The notes beneath the pieces are model-generated. The model did no database searches. It was not told the DNA's origin and saw nothing but the letters and a program-made list of their open reading frames with translations. Of a stretch of 64,000 nt of DNA, positions 60,601 through 64,000 are shown piece by piece. A program made the translations under genes and the position numbers. The stretch lies in the NCBI GenBank assembly GCA_030267565.1, contig BRXU01000022.1:1012001-1076000 (forward strand), written 5' to 3'. Each line of letters opens with the position of its first letter. Position 1 is the stretch's first letter. The DNA is from Pleodorina starrii. Its lineage: Eukaryota > Chlorophyta > Chlorophyceae > Chlamydomonadales > Volvocaceae.

Positions 60601-61569
60601 TGTGGCCCAGCGGCTCAAGGTGGGGCGGGGGGCCCTCGTCCAGGCGGTCGTCCAGGGAGGGGCAGCCGACAGGGCGGGGCTGCTGCCTACCCGGCGCGGA
60701 CTGTCGGGGATCATCACCGGTGAGCGCCGCGTGGCGAGGCGAGTTGAGCGGACTGGCGTGTGGGTTTTCATTTGATATAGCTGCCGTCCTTACCTTGCAT
60801 CGATACCTGACACACACACCCCACCGGGCGACTACCAATCGCGTCGCCTGGCTCCAGCTCCGGCTTCGGCTTCGGCGGGTCGCCGCTGCGGTCTCATGCC
60901 TGTCTACCTGTCTGTTCTGGGGTGCGCAATTCTTTCGCCCTGGTCAGTCGGTCGGTCGGTAGGTCGGCTTCGGCAGCACTGCACTGCACCAACGGCCAGA
61001 GGGCCCGTTGGCTCTCCACTCTTCGCAGGGTAGGGTCTGGAGCCCATCCACTGCCACAGCAGCAACAGCTCTGCCGGCACCTCAAACCCCCCACCTCGCC
61101 CGCCCGCCCCCCACCCACACGCTCTTGGCCCCAGGTGATGTGATCCAAGCTGTCAACGGGCGGCCTGTCAACAGCGGGGGGGATCTGCTGGTGGCCCTGG
61201 ACGGACTGGCGGGGGGGGACACCGCCGCACTGCGAGTCATCCGGAGCACCGACCAGGTAGCGGTGACGTGGGGCTGGAAGGGGAGCGCAGCGGGGAGGGA
61301 AGGGGAGGGGAGGGGACAGGGAGGGGAGGGGGCGGGGAGGGGAGATGGGTAGGCATGGCAGGGCGCGCGTTGTTCGTTTTGGGGGTTTGGGCGCTGGTGG
61401 CGGGTGCAATGCGCTCGCGCGCGTTTATACGTCTGCGCGTCTCCTTTTGCATCGGCATGCGATCATCCCGCCCGTTTCCGTTCCCTCCCCCGCCCGCCCT
61501 GCCCATCTTGGGAGCTACCAGGGCTTGCAGGAGCTGGAGCTGCCAGTGGTACTGAGCCAGGACAAGTAG
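54630..61569 (+). CDS. DEG8-like thylakoid-lumen serine protease (DegP/HtrA family)
   Basis: Trypsin-type protease with one PDZ domain; plant DEG8 works with DEG5 in the thylakoid lumen in photosystem II repair. Thirteen exons: 54630-54740, 54817-54974, 55178-55250, 55668-55719, 56254-56375, 57242-57423, 57887-57921, 58363-58434, 59326-59459, 59999-60064, 60587-60719, 61135-61256, 61522-61569. They are in phase throughout and give 435 residues (Arabidopsis DEG8 about 448). The first exon is a chloroplast transit peptide. [20 protein letters not shown] is a twin-arginine lumen signal. The catalytic triad is His 146 (VVTNYHVV), Asp 198 (RTRDLVVLK) and Ser 277 ([10 protein letters not shown]). 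[10 protein letters not shown] and [14 protein letters not shown] match DEG8 closely; the PDZ domain is about 314-420. Intron 2 uses a GC donor (AG|GCAAGC). Intron 5 holds two antisense U6 genes, and intron 7 begins with a GTGG repeat. Confidence 0.96.
56644..56745 (-). ncRNA. U6 spliceosomal snRNA, copy 1
   Basis: Read on the minus strand, the RNA starts GTGCTTCGGCAC (5' stem-loop at 56745-56734). It continues with GGAACAATACAGAGAAGATT (ACAGAGA box), the AGC triad and GGCCCCTGCGCAAGGATGAC, and closes with a T5 run at 56648-56644, the RNA polymerase III stop. Length is 102 nt, usual for U6. A TATA-like element lies about 25-30 bp upstream. It lies antisense in intron 5 of the DEG8-like gene. 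Confidence 0.95.
56768..56777 (-). promoter_or_regulatory. TATA box of U6 copy 1
   Basis: ATTATATATG on the minus strand, about 23-32 bp before the first base of U6 copy 1, the spacing expected for a TATA-driven RNA polymerase III snRNA promoter. An identical element serves copy 2. Confidence 0.75.
56884..56979 (-). ncRNA. U6 snRNA, copy 2, lacking the T-run terminator
   Basis: Identical to copy 1 from the 5' end through GGTTCGAAA, but the next bases are GGTGCGATCTGG instead of a T run. The duplication junction cut off the polymerase III stop. Transcription from this copy would have to run on, possibly to the T5 of copy 1 about 240 bp further. It is either a 3'-defective gene or one whose 3' end is made by trimming. 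Confidence 0.88.
57002..57011 (-). promoter_or_regulatory. TATA box of U6 copy 2
   Basis: Identical to the element at 56768-56777 and at the same distance from the U6 copy 2 start. Confidence 0.72.
57921..57957 (+). repeat. (GTGG)n array starting at a splice donor
   Basis: Directly after exon 7 of the DEG8-like gene, GGTGGGTGGGTGGG... runs for about nine units; the first GTGGGT is the splice donor itself. Confidence 0.92.
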
Positions 61570-63089
61570 CGCAGCGCGGGGGGGGAGTAGACGGGGCGGG
61601 CGGCATCAAGCGCGGCCCCGGGGGGGAGAGCGCCCCTGCTGTGCTCCAGGGAAGGGAGCGGAGCTCCAGGGAATCGTACACGAAGAAAAGAATTGGAGCG
61701 CAGCGGAGCTGGAGAGGTCGCATAGAGAGGAGCGGAGAGGTCGCATACCAGTCCGAGCATACCGAATGATGAGAGGGCGAGAGAGAACGAGTCGTTTCGA
61801 GTGCGCTGAGAGGAGGCGTCTTTGCTGGCGGGGGAGGGGCGCCTCTTGAAGTCTTGATGCTGCCCCCGCGTGATGCGATGTTTCATTTCCCGGTGTGTGG
61901 GGGTACCGTAGTACCGGGAACGTCCCTGGGGCGGAGACGAGGGCGCTGAGCGGCAGAAGGAGGGTCGAACGGTGCGCTGCTGGACGTATCACAATTTCCG
62001 CGACAGAATGACGATGGGTCAGCCCTCTGCCGTTGGGATGTGTTGGTTGGTGGCCCGGTGCCGTGTACGGCACCCGCCCACTGCGGTACATGCCGGACAG
62101 GTTGACGTACGTTGGGTTCGTTGGCGTCACACGCACGGCCAATCGGCCACACACAGGGCCACTCATGCACCTCGCACTCTGCCGCACGTGCACTCTTGCG
62201 CCAACTTTGCGTGCGGGAAGCAGCGGGGCTGGGCTCTGCTTTGGCTTTGCACCAGTGGCGGCGGGAAGGAGAGGTGCGCCCTCTCAGAGGGGCCATCTGG
62301 TGCCAAACCCCCGGAGTCGCATCGCGTGGTAGGGCGGAATGAGCAGCAGGCAGCCATGGCGGCTGCTGCCAGCTGCCGGCGGGCCAGAGATACCCGGAGA
62401 TAGCCGGAGATAGCCGGAGATAGCCGGAGGCACGGCAGTAGGTTACAATCCGGGCAGGCGGCCAGCCTGGAGCAACGGGCCACGCCATCCACCGCGCAGG
62501 CCTTCGAGCGGGCGGGGCGGCTCAGCGCGTGGGCCCGCAACAGCGCGAGGTGGCGCCACGCCGCACACGCATCGGATGGGATGTACCTGCAGGATGGAGG
62601 CTGTGCACCTCCGTAGCGGGCAGCGGGTCCGCCATCCACTTCCCATGGGCGCTGGGAACAACAGCATGGGAGCAAAGGAGTAAAGCGCCCATCCGCCATC
62701 CCGCAGCATTTCCCCCATCCCGCCCGGCCTCCAGACAACATTCTTCTGCGCAAACGCGCCCCCATGCAGGGCCCAACCCAACCACCACCACAACAGCCAA
62801 ATGGCTGGCTTCCTGCCGCACCACAAGCCAACAATCGATGCAGACAGCCAATGCCGCCGCAGCTACGAGCTACCGTAGACGCCGTAGACAGTAGATCCAC
62901 CCAAACTGCCAGTGCAAATAAATGACAAACGAAGGGGGCACCGTACAGGCAGGGGTGGCCCAGGCTGGGAGCCCCCTCCGCCCACAAACACCGATATATA
63001 CACATGAGGTGACTTCCAACTGTACACACCCCCAACGGGCTGCCACTCCCCGTCAGGGCTCTTGACATGGCAACTTTCCAGTAAGGCAG
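61570..63089. other. Region downstream of the DEG8-like gene, no gene recognised
   Basis: 1.5 kb. Minus-strand frames of 200-300 codons overlap one another (61606-63068) but none shows a domain, and they run through a 10-bp tandem repeat (62388-62430). Part is presumably the DEG8-like 3' UTR. Confidence 0.5.
62388..62430 (+). repeat. 10-bp tandem repeat
   Basis: AGATAGCCGG in about four copies, the first one varied (AGATACCCGG). Confidence 0.9.
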
Positions 63090-64000
63090 CGGCCCCGGAT
63101 CGTGGCTCAGGACATGTCCCGAACAATGACAGACCCCTCTGGCTCAGGACATGTCCCGACTCGGGACATGTCCCGAGCCACGATCCGGGGCCGCCCCAGC
63201 GCAAGCCCGTATCTCAATGCATGCTGATTGTTTTATAACTTTGTAATGTTGAATCGGTTTGACGACTCGCCATTCAGTGGCACACCGTGGGACCCGGTCC
63301 CATGCTCCGACCCAATATTCCAATGCAAATGTATTATTTAATAAGTTATTAAATATCCGATGGGTTTGGCGACCCGCCACGAAGCGGTATACTGCGGCAG
63401 CGGGAGCCACGGTTCGTGGCTCGGGACATGTCCCGACTCGGGACATGTCCTGAGCCACGATCCGTGGCCGCCCCAGCATAAGCTGACACCCCTTTTCAGG
63501 TTGACTATTTATTTATTTATTTATTGTTATATCGGTCTGGCTACACGCCACGAAGCGGTATACTGCGGCAGCGGGAGCCACGGTTCGTGGCTCGGGACAT
63601 GTCCCGACTCGGGACATGTCCTGAGCCACGATCCGTGGCCGCCCCAGCATAAGCTGACACCCCTTTTCAGGTCGACTATTTATTTATTTATTATTATATC
63701 GGTCTGGCGACCCGCCACGAAGCGGTATACTGCGGCAGCGGGAGCCACGGTTCGTGGCTCGGGACATGTCCCGACTCGGGACATGTCCTGAGCCACGATC
63801 CGTGGCCGCCCCAGCATAAGCTGACACCCCTTTTCAGGTCGAATATTTATTTATTTATTTATTATTATATCGGTCTGGCTACCCGCCACGAAGCGGTACA
63901 CTGCGGGAGCGGGAGCCACGATTCGTGGCTCGGGACATGTCCCGACTCGGGACATGTCCTGAGACACGATCCGTGGCCGCCCCAGCATAAGCTGACACCC
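63090..64000 (+). repeat. Palindromic satellite, 167-171-bp monomers
   Basis: The sequence GCCACGAAGCGG recurs at 63376, 63547, 63714 and 63885. Each monomer contains a ~60-bp near-perfect palindrome built on two GGGACATGTCC cores with GTGGCTC / GAGCCAC arms, then GGCCGCCCCAGCATAAGCTG and a TTTATTTATTTA spacer. A diverged, larger inverted arrangement of the same arms opens the region (63090-63195). The array is not closed at the window end, so its full size is unknown. Confidence 0.95.

Noticed and set aside
63400..63980. GGGACATGTCCCGACTCGGG looks like a pair of p53-type half sites
   Set aside because: Algae have no p53 and the match follows simply from the palindromic satellite core.

Overview
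The window looks like nuclear DNA of a volvocine green alga (a relative of Chlamydomonas, Gonium or Volvox). The genes are GC-rich and full of introns with strong GTGAGT/GTGCGT donors and CAG acceptors. TGTAA poly(A)-type signals occur, and the gene set fits: a CAH1-like secreted carbonic anhydrase, intraflagellar transport protein IFT74, a DEG8-like thylakoid protease, V-ATPase subunit H, a DBP2-type DEAD-box helicase and a LINE. No organism name can be proved from the sequence alone.

Layout, left to right. 1-5.5 kb: alpha carbonic anhydrase on the minus strand, flanked by two direct copies of a ~230-bp repeat. 5.5-8.2 kb: no recognisable gene. 8.2-13.6 kb: MATE-family transporter (minus). 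14.5-18.0 kb: V-ATPase subunit H (plus). 18.9-20.4 kb: CIA30-domain protein (minus). 21.3-22.8 kb: HVA22/TB2-DP1 protein (plus). 23.2-27.5 kb: IFT74 (plus). 28.0-34.0 kb: an unrecognised coiled-coil protein (plus), one intron of which is almost entirely a 2.45-kb GAGT/GAGG tetranucleotide array. 36.3-38.7 kb: small COA1-like protein (minus). 39.0-40.3 kb: divergent pair of a small possibly mitochondrial protein (minus) and an LYR-motif protein (plus). 40.8-45.1 kb: DEAD-box helicase (minus). 46.1-48.4 kb: monoglyceride-lipase-like hydrolase (minus). 48.7-51.6 kb: 5'-truncated LINE with an intact 855-codon reverse transcriptase frame and a perfect 12-bp target duplication. 51.7-52.8 kb: unknown His-rich protein (plus). 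54.6-61.6 kb: DEG8-like protease (plus), with a tandem pair of U6 snRNA genes antisense in one intron. 63.1-64.0 kb: a palindromic satellite running off the window end.

The genes are mostly independent housekeeping functions with no operon-like logic. Three or four have known or possible mitochondrial roles (CIA30, LYR, COA1-like, and the small protein paired with LYR), and IFT74 stands next to an unknown coiled-coil gene on the same strand. Exon chains were worked out by hand, with reading phase checked across every junction. Ten are complete from ATG to stop and keep phase throughout; the MATE first exon, the carbonic anhydrase exon 6 acceptor and the LYR protein start remain uncertain.

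The most unusual observations are: a minisatellite that begins exactly at a 5' splice site; two families of ~40-bp repeats found only in introns, one copy of which has a perfect 15-bp target duplication; a 40-bp-armed hairpin in a 3' flank; the intronic antisense U6 pair; and the palindromic satellite.
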